DNA of 64,000 bases, taken from the NCBI RefSeq assembly GCF_001634365.1, contig NZ_CP014578.1:1674001-1738000 (forward strand), in the 5' to 3' direction. Below are positions 9,355-18,391 of the stretch, piece by piece; the first letter of the stretch is position 1; every line of letters begins with the position of its first letter. The translations under genes were made by a program, and so were the position numbers. The notes under the pieces are model-generated. The model saw only the letters and a program-made list of their open reading frames with translations, had not been told where the DNA came from and searched no databases. The DNA comes from Paraburkholderia phytofirmans OLGA172. GTDB taxonomy: Bacteria; Pseudomonadota; Gammaproteobacteria; Burkholderiales; Burkholderiaceae.

Positions 9355-9984
9355 TCACAGCAGAGTCGTCGGGTCAAACGGTTTGCCTTGGGCAAATTCG
9401 CCGCTCCAGGCGCGTTTATGCATATCCCACGGTGCTGCACCTGCTTCGCGCGCGACGATCAGTTTATCGGGATCGACATAGACACCGAGCGGGCGTCGGG
9501 CAAAGTCCGGCGAAGTCTCCATGTGCTCGAGCGCGGCCCACCGATCGCTATAGTTGCTGACATTGATTTCAACGAGGTTGCGGTCCGGGTCTTCGTAATA
9601 GAAGGAGGTCTGCGGGCCTTCGTCGACACAAAACGCCGGAATAATGCCGAGTGCCTTAAGGCGGACATAGCTCCCAAGCAGATCGTCGAGCGTTCCGAAT
9701 TCGAATGCAAAGTGCTGAATGCGGTGATGCCGTGCGCGCTCGGGATCTTCCGTAAGACCCGGTACTTCCAGGATCGCGATCCGGTGGCTTATCTCGTCGT
9801 TACTGACAAAGGCGGCTCTCACGCGCGGCACACCTTCTTCGGTCGCCCCAGTGGTGTTATCTGATTGATGGACAATGCGCATGCCAAGAACCTTGCCATA
9901 CCATTCAAGCAATATGGTCAGATTTCCAGTCAACAGGGCAATATGCTGGAGCTTAGGGTGGACAACGATTTCTGTGTTGAACAT
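9355..9984 (-). CDS. VOC-family (glyoxalase/extradiol dioxygenase-like) protein
   Basis: A 209-residue vicinal-oxygen-chelate protein. The likely metal ligands are His14 (LQHIALLTG), His91 (IQHFAFEF) and Glu139 (NLVEINVS), the usual H/H/E set of ring-cleaving extradiol dioxygenases and glyoxalase-like enzymes. The C-terminal extension (DMHKRAWSGEF..G.PFDP) resembles that of catechol-type dioxygenase relatives. An aromatic substrate is plausible but unproven. It is transcribed divergently from an HxlR regulator 129 bases away, which is the obvious candidate controller. Confidence 0.85.
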   Translation of the reverse strand: MFNTEIVVHPKLQHIALLTGNLTILLEWYGKVLGMRIVHQSDNTTGATEEGVPRVRAAFVSNDEISHRIAILEVPGLTEDPERARHHRIQHFAFEFGTLDDLLGSYVRLKALGIIPAFCVDEGPQTSFYYEDPDRNLVEINVSNYSDRWAALEHMETSPDFARRPLGVYVDPDKLIVAREAGAAPWDMHKRAWSGEFAQGKPFDPTTLL

Positions 9985-10002
9985 ATGATTTTCCTTTGTT
10001 TC

Positions 10003-10087
10003 GACTAGTTAAGGACGCAAGTAGTGGCAACACGGCAGCAAAAAAAATCTGCTCAGCCCAAATCTATTGCAGTACAGTTAACTGGTC
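10003..10087. promoter_or_regulatory. Possible HxlR operator pair between VOC and hxlR genes
   Basis: Two near-perfect inverted half sites, GACTAGTTAA at 10003-10012 and TTAACTGGTC at 10078-10087 (one mismatch), lie in the divergent intergenic region. HxlR/MarR-like winged-helix dimers bind such AT-centred repeats. Position and symmetry are seen; the link to HxlR binding is inference. Confidence 0.35.
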
Positions 10088-10113
10088 AAGAAGGATGATT
10101 TATATGCCCTAGG

Positions 10114-10482
10114 ATGGAAATGAATACTGCTATCCCGTCTCCAGCTGATTCGGATACCGTCATTGCTACTTTCAGAGATGACGTGCGATGCGCCGTTGGC
10201 CTGACCGGCGGTAAGTGGAAATTGGAAATACTTTGGGTGCTGAACCAGCGCATGCATCGGTTCAACGAACTGCGTCGCGCGATACCCGATGTGACACAAC
10301 ACATGTTGACCGCACAACTTCGGCAGCTTGAGGCGGACGGCTTCGTGTCGCGAACAGTCTATGCGGAAGTCCCGCCGCGCGTCGAATACGAAATTACCGA
10401 CGAAGCGAGGCAACTGCGGCCTGTTTTCGATGCAGTTTTTGCCTGGGCGAGCGAGCGCTCTTTGCGCAAACAAACGGCTTGA
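10114..10482 (+). CDS. HxlR-family transcriptional regulator
   Basis: A 122-residue winged helix-turn-helix protein. The HxlR signature is clear: GGKWKLEILWVL..RMHRFNELRRAIPDVTQHMLTAQLRQLEADGFVSR, then the wing VPPRVEYEITDEAR. Members respond to aldehydes, quinones or other electrophiles, often controlling an adjacent divergent gene, here the VOC protein. No cysteine of obvious redox type is conserved except one in RCAVGL. The exact inducer is unknown. Confidence 0.92.
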   Translation: MEMNTAIPSPADSDTVIATFRDDVRCAVGLTGGKWKLEILWVLNQRMHRFNELRRAIPDVTQHMLTAQLRQLEADGFVSRTVYAEVPPRVEYEITDEARQLRPVFDAVFAWASERSLRKQTA

Positions 10483-10657
10483 TTAATCGACCCGGCCGCT
10501 CCCGGTGGCGGCCAACGCTGCCCGTCGGGGTAGGACGCACCTCGCCAAACGCGCTTGTGGCAGCGCGACATGCGGGTGGTGGCGCAACATATACCGAATA
10601 TTGTCGAGGATGGGGCGACTCTTTTTGTGTCTTGGCGGTTATCGCTGATCGGGCTTT

Positions 10658-10679
10658 ATCTCGCTCGCGCGAGCGAGAT
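10658..10679. repeat. 22-bp perfect palindrome
   Basis: An 11-bp arm ATCTCGCTCGC is followed directly by its reverse complement with no spacer. It lies between the convergent HxlR and DUF4148 genes, so a bidirectional terminator or transcription-collision hairpin is possible, although no thymidine tract follows. Confidence 0.6.
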
Positions 10680-10757
10680 TGCAAACGGGTGACCGATCAG
10701 CTGATGAACTGCGTCGCCGGATGGTCTGCATCCTTCTGACGCGTTACGATGAATGCA

Positions 10758-11063
10758 TCAAGGGCGACTGGACGTCGCGTTCAAGTCGGGCGCCGACACA
10801 GCGCGCCCCGACTGCGAAGAACCACCCGCGGCGCTACCGACGCCGGTCGCGTCGTTTTGCGCAGCCACGCGTGCTTCAGCTGCCTGGATTGCCTGCGGGT
10901 AGTGAATTTCGCTATCGCGAGCATTCCAACCGGCCTTTTCGAGTTGAACAAGCTCTGCTTGGACTTGCGCACGGGTCACGGGCGCGTTCGACTGTTGAGC
11001 GAATGAAACGACAGGAGCGGCGAGCACAGCGGCAACAACAACGGCTTGAATGAGCGACTTCAT
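10758..11063 (-). CDS. DUF4148-domain small secreted protein (copy 1)
   Basis: A 101-residue protein with a Sec signal peptide (MKSLIQAVVVAAVLAAPVVSFAQ) and the DUF4148 core PVTRAQVQAELVQLEKAGW...HYPQAIQAAEARVAAQN. The family is widespread in Burkholderiales and has no established function; a periplasmic or secreted location follows from the signal. The tail is Gly/Ser/Ala-rich and, unlike copies 2 and 4, lacks a terminal IYxG motif. GGAGG precedes the ATG. The promoter and leader are shared with three other copies in this window. Confidence 0.85.
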   Translation of the reverse strand: MKSLIQAVVVAAVLAAPVVSFAQQSNAPVTRAQVQAELVQLEKAGWNARDSEIHYPQAIQAAEARVAAQNDATGVGSAAGGSSQSGRAVSAPDLNATSSRP

Positions 11064-11096
11064 GATACCTTACACCTCCAGACTCTGTTTCATCCT

Positions 11097-11120
11097 GCTG
11101 TGAACAACTTTGTTCACAGC
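11097..11120 (-). repeat. Inverted repeat in the DUF4148 copy 1 leader
   Basis: Perfect 11-bp arms GCTGTGAACAA / TTGTTCACAGC separated by CT lie in the 5' untranslated region 33 bases upstream of the start codon. It could form an RNA hairpin. The other three copies keep part of the sequence but not the perfect symmetry. Confidence 0.55.
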
Positions 11121-11130
11121 CAATGCGAAC

Positions 11131-11159
11131 AGTCTAGGTAAGTAAGCACCGGAAATTAA
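11131..11159 (-). promoter_or_regulatory. Shared DUF4148 promoter, copy 1
   Basis: Reading the minus strand, TTAATT and TAGACT are separated by 17 bases, with CTTACTTACC in the spacer. The same pair, same spacing and a similar spacer occur upstream of all four DUF4148 genes in the window. The hexamers look like -35/-10 elements of a sigma-70 promoter. Confidence 0.55.
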
Positions 11160-11595
11160 CGGGGGTGCCGGGAAGGGACTGTTGTTGGATTTGAAGTAAA
11201 CGCTAGCTGGATGATGGCACGGGTCGCCATTCCACGCTACTTGACCCACGACCATTTGCACCGTGTGCGGACCCGATTCCGAGCTTCTTGAAAACGTTGT
11301 GCGTTCATCGTGAAAACGTCGCACCCCATCGGGAAGGATGGCTAGGGCATCGCTCAGGGCTGTTGATGCATTCAAGCCCTGCGCAATGGAAGTCTGGCTG
11401 AGTCCTGCTCACTAAGCATTGTGTTCGAGTAGGAACCGGTAATTCTCAAAGCAAAACTGTCAGAGCTACCCGATTTGTTCGCGATTGGCTACACCGTAAC
11501 TAACAGCAGTATTGTGACGTCTTGCTGCTCAGGTCGACGTCCTTGCGAATTGGCGATCACGAATAGGCAATCGGTTGATGGACAACACGCTCGCG
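11160..11595. other. Intergenic region, nothing recognised
   Basis: The 436 bases upstream of the DUF4148 promoter and downstream of the SDR gene give no recognisable product on either strand. Confidence 0.4.
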
Positions 11596-12366
11596 CTATC
11601 GGGCGGGCATGCGAACCGCCCCGTCGATGCGGATGACTTCTCCGTTCAGCATCACGTTGCCGAGAATGTGCTCGACGAGACTGGCGAATTCGGGGGCGCG
11701 TCCCAGTCGGTTGGGGAACAGGACGAGTCGTGCTACCGCCTCGCGTACGGTCTCTGAAACGTCTGCTGCCATGGGTGTTTCGAACACGCCAGGTGCGATG
11801 GTCATGACCCGGATACCTGAGCGTGCGAGTTCGCGGGCAAGCGGCAAGGTCATGCCGACTACGCCAGCTTTGCTCGCCGCATAGCAGGCCTGGCCGATTT
11901 GCCCGTCGAACGCGGCAATCGAGGCCGTATTGATGATGACGCCGCGCTCCCCCTCCGCACTGGGTGTGTTTTGCATCATCGCCTTCGCAGCGAGCCGGGT
12001 CACATTGAAGGTTCCGACGAGATTTACCTGGATTCCTTTCGTGAAAAGCGCTAATGGATGAATCGCGCCGTCCTTGTCGAGAATCTTCCGTGGAATCACG
12101 ATACCGGCGCACTGAATGACGCCATGCAAACTGCCGCCCAGTTCGAGCGCGCTTGCAATGGCGCTCTGTACGTCGGCCTCGCTCGTCACATCGGTTGGGA
12201 AGAAGCGGACCTGCACGCCGAGTTCCGTGGCGAGATGCTCACCGGCGTCACGGTTGACGTCAGCGATGAGTACGTTCGCACCGGCCGCCGCCAGCAATTT
12301 CACCGTCGCGCCGCCCAGACCGGAGGCGCCACCCGTGACTAGAAATGTGTTGCCCTCAATGTTCAT
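11596..12366 (-). CDS. SDR-family dehydrogenase (3-hydroxyacyl-CoA dehydrogenase-like)
   Basis: A 256-residue classical SDR starting at MNIEG, with GGAGG 8 bases upstream; longer starts run into the ligase relic. Seen: TGGASGLG near residue 12, an acidic residue at the end of strand 2 (LIADVNRD) favouring NAD, catalytic Ser in NTASIAAF, and YAASK. Overall it resembles 17-beta-HSD10/3-hydroxy-2-methylbutyryl-CoA dehydrogenase-type enzymes of beta-oxidation. It is intact although its upstream partner, a ligase, is deleted. Confidence 0.88.
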   Translation of the reverse strand: MNIEGNTFLVTGGASGLGGATVKLLAAAGANVLIADVNRDAGEHLATELGVQVRFFPTDVTSEADVQSAIASALELGGSLHGVIQCAGIVIPRKILDKDGAIHPLALFTKGIQVNLVGTFNVTRLAAKAMMQNTPSAEGERGVIINTASIAAFDGQIGQACYAASKAGVVGMTLPLARELARSGIRVMTIAPGVFETPMAADVSETVREAVARLVLFPNRLGRAPEFASLVEHILGNVMLNGEVIRIDGAVRMPAR

Positions 12367-12937
12367 GACCGCGTCCTCCATTGCTCGCGTGCACATGAAA
12401 CATCGGCGTGAGCGGTATGTACACGTCGCCACGGTGAAAGCGCTGCCCAGACGCCGGACTCGACAATGCAGCCATCACGGTGATGGTGTGCAGAACCAGT
12501 TGACGATGCGAGAAGTAGACGCCTTTGGGCAGCCCGGTGGTGCCTGTCGTGTAGGACGTGGTGGCTCGCGTGTTCTCGTCGAAATCCGGGAATTCGTAGC
12601 TGGGCGTGCTCACGGCGAGCATGACCTCGTACTTGGTCGTGAACGGGATCGTCTGCAACACGGCACCCATCATCGGTACCGCAAAGTAGCATTCGAGATA
12701 ACGGTGACTGTCCCCATCCATCACCGCGACGGTGCTGCCTTGCTGTGTTCCGAGTTGGCTCAGCGCATTCGCCAGCCGTGCGATACGTTCGGTCAGCGTC
12801 GCATAGGTCTGGCGGTGCTGGCCGCGGTAGACGATCTCCTGATCGGGCGCGTGGGCGAGCGGCGTGTGTAGCAGATGCTTGATCATAAATGGGTAAGCAT
12901 AAGCCGATGGGGTCGTGCCGATAGCGTAGTCTTGCAT
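12356..12937 (-). pseudogene. Acyl-CoA synthetase, N-terminal part with internal deletion
   Basis: The minus strand from MQDYAIG encodes the start of an AMP-binding acyl-CoA ligase: TYATLTERIARLANAL, then the P-loop-like YTTGTTGLPKG. Between AVLQT and YEVMLA the usual 70-90 residues are absent, and the protein ends after PMFHVHA, running into the SDR leader. The 3' two thirds are therefore gone. The retained part is homologous to the gene at 2-1036, but the DNA is diverged, so it is not a recent copy. No active ligase can be made. Confidence 0.85.
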
Positions 12938-13169
12938 GCTTGTCTCCCGATGTATCGTAGTTAACGTCTGTCTGTACGCTCTATCCGTTTCCCGTTTCCA
13001 TGTGCTGCGGCAACCTGTGTTTGTGTCATCGTCGGGGCGATGCGCGTTCGCGACCATCCCCCGAACGGGGGGCTCGTTGACGCAACTTGAAAATTTGGAG
13101 TGAAACGAAGACAGCTAACGGTCAGTCGACCGGGTGTGGGTGTGCGATATAGCGAAAACCGGCGTCTGG

Positions 13170-14369
13170 TCAGTGACTTTTGACGAGCTCTAGGGTTTGC
13201 GCGCGGGCCACTGCATGGGCCCGCTTGTCGACTGACAGCTTGACGAAGATGCTTTTGACATGGGACTTGACGGTCTCGGGGGCAATTTCGAAGGTGCGCG
13301 CGATTTCCTTGTTCGACTGTCCCGCAGCGATCAGCTCAAGAATGTTGCGCTCCCTGACGCTAACAGATTCCCGCTCAGCGCCAGGGCGCTGGCTCCGCTC
13401 TGCTTGATAGCGCGCACGCCAGCCTTCAAGAAGAAGATCGATGTAGGCGAGAAGCTCTTCGGTTTGTGCCGTGCCTGGCATGCTTTCCCGAACCGCACGC
13501 AACAGCGTGCCTATTTCCGGCCCCTGATCACCTTGATGGCGTCGCCGGTATCGTTCGCGGCGATCGCATGCTTGACGGCATCTGTCCAGAGTTCCTATGA
13601 CGCGTACCAATGGCACGCGATGTGATGAAGCACGGCGACTTCGTCACCGGACTGCTCTTTCACTCGTTGGCACAGATACTCGCGCAGCAGATGGTGATAG
13701 CGGAACCAATGCCCTTCAAGGTCCATAGGTTCCAGCAGCAATTGCCTTGTCGCAATGGCCTCCAGCATGCATTGGCTGGCCTTGACGCTGGTGACTGTCT
13801 GGCGCGGCGACGCGGTCAGCCTATCGAGGATCGCGGTGCGCAGCATAAACTCGGCCATATCGTCGGGCAACTGCTTGATCATGTCTTCGAGGTAGGCAGC
13901 AAACGGCCGCGAAGCCCCCGATGGCGCGCTCGACTCCCGGCCCGCGTTTGGTTCTCCCCGTAACAGCACCGACGCCGAAATGCGTAACGCCGCAGCCCAG
14001 CGTTCTGTCGTCTCGTGCAGCGTTTTCACGCCTGGGTACGCCAGTTTGCCCGCGCATTCGTGGTCGAGAAAACGCTGCGTTTGGTCGAAGTCAAACCGCA
14101 GCGTCGATGCGTCTATTTCCAGCAACTCGTTGTGCGCTCTGAGTCTTACAAGCGGCAGAGCAGGGTCTGCGTGCGTGCCGACGACCACATGGAAACTCGA
14201 TGGCGCGTGCGCGAGCAGGAACGACATCGCGTCGTGAATCGCCGGGAGGTTGATCAGGCGGTAGTCGCCGAGGACCAGATAGACCTTGTCTTCGATTTCG
14301 GCGAGTTCGTTGATCAGAGTCGAGATGACAGCCTGCGCGGGAACCAGAGAAGTTTCCACCGTAAGACCG
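13170..14369 (-). pseudogene. MalT-like LuxR-family regulator, disrupted
   Basis: The minus strand carries parts of a large MalT/LAL-type regulator. Seen: the end of the NTPase region (VYLVLGDYRLI; FLLAHAPSSFHVVVGTH), winged-helix segments (RYHHLLREYL), and a C-terminal LuxR helix-turn-helix (ERNILELIAAGQSNKEIARTFEIAPETVKSHVKSIFVKL). It is broken by a TAG after HWYAS, a frameshift near 13600, loss of most of the TPR region, and an IS5 insertion at 14373. A short in-frame continuation lies beyond the IS at 16945-16997; the P-loop region is absent. It probably once controlled the adjacent ligase/SDR genes. Confidence 0.85.
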
Positions 14370-14524
14370 CTAGGAAAGGTCTGCACAACCCATTTCCTGT
14401 GAGTCGGCGGTTTGCAGCGCGTGCCGCACTCACACTGCAAACATGGCGCAACCTTGATCGCAGGTTTTGATTGGCCGAGGTGACTCGCGTTTGCCAGCGC
14501 ACATGGCGTCCATGCCCCCGTATT

Positions 14525-15291
14525 TCACGCTTTGCGCAATTGCTTACGCGCCATCCACAGGTTGCCCAGCGTGAACAGCGTCGTGATCTGGGCACTGTTC
14601 TTCATCAAGCCCCGGTATCGGGTCTTTGTGTAACCAAACTGCTGCTTCAGGACTCGGAATGGATGCTCTACCTTGGCCCGGATGCCAGCTTTAAGGCGTT
14701 CAATCTGATCGAATATCGCGTCCAGACGATCATTCAGATCCAGCTGCTTTCGCCTGGATGGCTTCATTGCGACATGCCAGCGCGCGGAACCCTCCTCGCA
14801 TCGCTTGTGAATACCCTGATAGCCGGCGTCAGCGTAGACATCCATTTCTTCGCCATGCAACAACGACTGGGCCTCATTGATGTCGGCCATGTTCGCCGCT
14901 GTGCCGATAACCGTGTGAACCAGGCCCGACTCCGCGTCCACCCCGATATGCGCTTTCATCCCAAAGTACCAGCTACGGCCTTTCTGTGTCTGGTGCATTT
15001 CCGGGTCTCGCGTACCCGAGGCATTCTTCGTCGATGTGGGCGCTGAAATCAGGGTGGCGTCCACCACCGATCCTGCCTTGAGCATCAATCCCTTGTCGAT
15101 CAGAATCTCATTGACCAGCGCAAACATCTGCACAGCCAGACCGTGTGCTTCGAGCAGGTGGCGAAACCGCAGGATCGTGCTCTCGTCGGGCAAACGCGTC
15201 ATACCGCCATCCAGCCCTGCAAAGTCGCGGTACAGCGGCACGTCATAGAGCGCCTCTTCCATCGCCGGATCCGACAGGCCAAACCACTGCT
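14525..15291 (-). pseudogene. IS5-family transposase, C-terminal segment
   Basis: The segment begins inside QWFGLSDPAMEEALYD and runs to the C terminus ARKQLRKA, with the DDE residues present (VVDATLI, YADAGYQGI, VEHPFRVLKQQFGY). Its N-terminal 62 or so residues are on the far side of the IS110 element at 16679-16865. Closely related to the intact copy at 7642-8595. Not translatable as a whole. Confidence 0.9.
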
Positions 15292-15365
15292 ACTGAGATG
15301 GACCCGACGCACCTTCCGGGGGAAACTGAGGATCTCGTTCTCACGAACCGATGTGGAGGCGCACC

Positions 15366-16394
15366 ATGGAAATCGATCTTCTCGGCATTGACCTCGCCAA
15401 GCGTGTCTTTCAACTCCACGGCGCCGATGCGCGCGGCCGGGCGGTGTATCGCAATAAGGTTTCACGAGCGGCTCTGATTGAAACCGTGCGGGCCTTGCGT
15501 CCTCAGATGATCGCGATGGAAGCTTGTGGCTCTGCCCACCACTGGGCGCGGCGTTTCAAGGAGGCAGGTATCGAGGTGCGCCTCATCAGCCCCCACTACG
15601 TTTCGCCCTTCGTTAAAACGAACAAGAATGATCGCAACGACGCTGAAGCTATCGTCGAGGCCGCATCCCGGCCGTCCATGAACTTTGTTGCCGTGAAGTC
15701 GGTTGAACAACAGGACATGCAGGCAGCGCATCGCGTGCGCGAACTGCTGGTCCAGCAACGAACCGCGATTATCAACCAGGCAAGAGGTCTTCTGGGCGAG
15801 CGCGGCATCGCGATAGCCCAGTCTCCAGCAGCCTTCAGACGAGCGATACCCGAGATTCTCTTGCAGAGTGAGGGGGAGCTCACCAGCTTCTGCCAGTCCC
15901 TGATCATGGCGCTTGTTCAGCACCTGCGTGCGTTGGAAGAGGAAATAGCTGTCGCAGAAGGCTGGATTCGCTCGTTCATGAATCGCTCGGCTCTGTGCCA
16001 GAAGATCGCCGCCGTGCCGGGAATCGGCCCAATTACAGCGACGGCCATCGTCGCCGCTGTCGGTCGGGCTGACGGCTTCAGGAATGGCCGTCATCTTGCG
16101 GCGTGGCTTGGCCTGGTGCCGAGGCAGCACTCGTCCGGTGGGAAATCGCAACTCTACGGCATCAGTAAAAGAGGAGACAAGTATCTACGGACGCTGTTAA
16201 TTCACGGAGCCAGATCTGTCCTGATACGCGTGTCCGGTAAACTCGACGCCCGCAGCCGCTGGCTGCAGGAATTGATTGCGCGTCGAGGCTATAACCGAGC
16301 CTGCGTTGCGCTGGCCAACAAGAATGCACGCATCATTCAGGTGCTTCTGAGCACCGAAGCCACATACAAGCCTGTTGCACTGGCTGATTCATGA
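15366..16394 (+). CDS. IS110-family transposase
   Basis: A 342-residue DEDD-type recombinase starting at MEIDLLGIDLAK, with GGAGG upstream; an in-frame ATG at 15351 overlaps that site. Seen: the RuvC-like N-terminal domain (GIDLAKRVFQLHG; MEACGSAHHW; KNDRNDAEAI) and the C-terminal Transposase_20 domain (IAAVPGIGPITATAIVAAVG; AAWLGLVPRQHSSGGKSQLYGISKRGDKYLRTLLIHGA) with the family Ser. No interruption seen. IS110 recombinases are guided by an element-encoded bridge RNA, whose place would be in the non-coding ends; it was not identified. Confidence 0.95.
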   Translation: MEIDLLGIDLAKRVFQLHGADARGRAVYRNKVSRAALIETVRALRPQMIAMEACGSAHHWARRFKEAGIEVRLISPHYVSPFVKTNKNDRNDAEAIVEAASRPSMNFVAVKSVEQQDMQAAHRVRELLVQQRTAIINQARGLLGERGIAIAQSPAAFRRAIPEILLQSEGELTSFCQSLIMALVQHLRALEEEIAVAEGWIRSFMNRSALCQKIAAVPGIGPITATAIVAAVGRADGFRNGRHLAAWLGLVPRQHSSGGKSQLYGISKRGDKYLRTLLIHGARSVLIRVSGKLDARSRWLQELIARRGYNRACVALANKNARIIQVLLSTEATYKPVALADS

Positions 16395-16678
16395 GGGCAC
16401 TGAAAACTACGAAGAACTCAAGTTAGTGGTAGCGACATAACCATCACTGGTTTGCGAAGCTTCCTGATTGTGATGACAAAACCGGTTAGACCAGCACCCC
16501 ACGATCCTGTACTTTATGCCGGCCGATAAAAAAGGCCGAACTGCTGCCAAGGACGGGGCGCGCGGATCTCATCAAGGCTGCGGGCATGCTGGTAGGCCCA
16601 CCAAGCAAGCCGGATACATGTTTGCAGACCGTTTTACGTCACAAAAGAAAGCTTGCAAAAAGCGTCGGGTCCATACAT
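16395..16678 (+). other. IS110 3' non-coding end
   Basis: About 280 bases between the transposase stop and the element end contain no gene. IS1111-type elements may encode a structured RNA in a long non-coding end, so this is the place to look for one; no specific fold is claimed. Confidence 0.3.
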
Positions 16679-16865
16679 GCATAAAATGGATCTGCAGCAT
16701 CGTGGCAATCGGAAACGGCGGGCGTCCCGTCTTACCCTTCGGATAGTGCGGCTCGATCAGCGCAATCAGCTTCGACCACGGCACCACGCGCCTCATCTCT
16801 TCGAGGAATTCACGCTTGCGTGTGCGCTTCGTTGACAGATCCAGACCAAGACCCAGTTGCGTCAT
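16679..16865 (-). pseudogene. IS5-family transposase, N-terminal segment
   Basis: MTQLGLGLDLS through PIATMLQIHFMH matches the first 62 or so residues of the intact transposase at 7642-8595, then the sequence breaks at the IS110 end and resumes at 15291. Together the halves restore the complete reading frame. Confidence 0.9.
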
Positions 16866-16944
16866 CACGACTCTCCCTGATTCACTATCCTTCTTCCAGG
16901 ATAGTCCACCCACACATCAACGCCAGGACTTTTGCAGACCTTCC

Positions 16945-16997
16945 CTAGCGTCGCGAGCGTACGGTTGGTAAAGATTCACCGCACTCCTGAAATCAAA
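16945..16997 (-). pseudogene. Fragment of the MalT-like regulator beyond the IS5 element
   Basis: With the IS and one CTAG removed, the minus frame reads on upstream as FRSAVNLYQPYARDASGL before a TAA at 16998. This looks like the region before the ..LINELAEI.. segment of MalT-type ATPases. The rest of the N terminus is missing. Confidence 0.5.
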
Positions 16998-17019
16998 TTA
17001 CGGCAGGAGACACAGTGCT

Positions 17020-17415
17020 ATGAGTACGAGACCAGACACTACCTTGGCGGCGGTGATCGCCAATCGCGTCGAGACCATGCCGGATCGCGACGTGCTGACC
17101 ATCGAGGGAGCGGGTGCGCGGCAGAACGAGGTGCGCACCTACCGGCACCTTTGGGGGAACGGTCAGCGTCTTGCGCAGTTGATGATAGACCAGGGGCTGC
17201 GTCCCGGGGAGCATTTCGCATTGCTGATGGCCAATCATGCCAAGTTCATCGAGGCGGTGGTCGCGGCGTCGATCACCGGTAACGTGTTCGTGCCGGTCGA
17301 TCCGCGTGCCAGAGGCGACAAGCTCGCCTTCATGCTGAACAACGCGCCGACAAGATCCTTCCTAAAGCGAACGCGCTTCGCGACGCAGCCCGGTCCGGCA
17401 CATCCAGTGCGTTGA
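17020..17415 (+). pseudogene. Acyl-CoA synthetase N-terminal fragment
   Basis: About 105 residues of the N-terminal domain of an AMP-binding ligase (YRHLWGNGQRLAQLMIDQGLRPGEHFALLMANHAKFIEAVVAASITGNVFVPVDPRARGDKLAFMLNN), then similarity stops. The ATG has a good upstream GGCAGGAG. Typical ligases exceed 500 residues, so this is a stump, cut before the P-loop. It differs from the ligases at 2-1036 and 12356-12937, so a third ligase has been lost here. Confidence 0.8.
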
Positions 17416-17502
17416 GTCTTCCGCTCAAGCAAGTTTGGAGGCGGGCGATGAAAAGACTAATTCCAACAGTTTTTTAATTAGATTCGTATACCAAACTATC
17501 CA

Positions 17503-18358
17503 GAGGCTGTTAGGCACTTTTCGCCAGACCTGGTACCCGGGCGGAATGACAGAACGCAAGCCATACCCCACAGATGTCTCGGATGAAGCGTGGAGTTTTG
17601 CGGCTCCCTATCTAACGCTGATGAATGAAGATGCGCCATAGCGGCGGTATGAACTGCGCGAGATGTTCAATGCGTTGCGCTGGATGGCGCGGGCGGGTGC
17701 GTCGTGGCGTATGCTGCCGACCATTTTTCCGCCATGGGAGTTCGTTTACCAGCAAACGCAACGCTGGTTGAACGCGGGCTGCTTCGAGGCAATGGTCAGT
17801 GCTCTGCGATCCGTAATTCGGGTCGCGCGGGAGCGTCAGGGTCAGCCCCGTGCGGTGATCCTGGATGGGCGCACCCTGCAGTCCACCTGTGAGAGCGAAC
17901 CGCGCGCGGGTTACGACGGTCACAAGCGCAAGCGAGGCAGCAAAGTCCATATGGCTGTCGACACGTTAGGTCTACTGCTGGCGGTGCACATCACGCCGGC
18001 CAACGAGCAGGAGCGTGCACAGGTAGCCGAGCTTGCGCGTCAGGTTCAGCAGGCAACCGGTCAGACGGTAAAGCTTGCATTCGCTGACCAGGGCTATACC
18101 GGTGACACAGCTCGACAGGCTGCGCATGACGAAGGCATCGAACTGCAGATCATCAAACTGCCAGAGGCGAAGAAGGGCTTCGTGCTGCTGCCGCGCCGAT
18201 GGGTTGTCGAACGTAGTTTCGGCTGGCTCAACCGGTTCCGGCGACTGGCGCGAGACTGCCAGCGCCGACCTGAAACGTTAGCAGGCCTGCACTTCGTTGT
18301 CTTCGGCATGCTCATGCTTGTACAAGTTGCGCCGACTTTCCAAGTGCCTAACACCCTC
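17503..18358 (+). mobile_element. IS5-family (IS427-type) element, inactive
   Basis: An 856-bp element with terminal inverted repeats GAGGCTGTTAGGCACTT (17503) and its partner ending at 18358 (one mismatch). Its only gene has a nonsense codon. No clear target duplication was seen. Confidence 0.8.
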
Positions 18359-18361
18359 TAA
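17546..18361 (+). pseudogene. IS5-family transposase with internal stop
   Basis: Starts MTERKPYPTDVSDEAW, the usual DUF4096 N terminus, and reaches an in-frame TAG at 17639-17641. The same frame continues RRYELREMFNALRWMARAGASWRMLP and the DDE core (VILDGRTL; GSKVHMAVDTLG; ADQGYTG; RRWVVERSFGWLNRFRRL) to 18361. Only the single stop separates the parts, so the mutation may be recent. Confidence 0.88.
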
Positions 18362-18391
18362 GCGATCATATGCCTATCGGAAGCGCGTGCA

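Larger units (their letters stand above)
15292..16678 (+). mobile_element. IS110-family (IS1111-like) element
   Basis: A 13-bp perfect inverted repeat, ATGGACCCGACGC at 15298-15310 and its complement at 16662-16674, lies a few bases inside the points where IS5 sequence stops and restarts. Subterminal repeats and no target duplication fit the IS1111 group of IS110. It carries one intact transposase gene. Exact ends are uncertain by a few bases. Confidence 0.8.
14374..16944 (-). mobile_element. IS5-family element split by an IS110-family element
   Basis: Outer ends GAAAGGTCTGCACAACCC (from 14374) and, reading inward from 16944, GGAAGGTCTGCAAAAGTC form imperfect inverted repeats. A 4-bp direct repeat CTAG flanks them at 14370-14373 and 16945-16948, as expected for this IS5 subgroup. 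Without the internal IS110 element it would be about 1.18 kb. The same type of element lies at 7562-8630. Confidence 0.85.

Noticed and set aside
11070..11375. A 101-codon minus-strand frame across the DUF4148 copy 1 promoter
   Set aside because: It runs through the conserved promoter and leader and shows no domain, so it is taken as chance.
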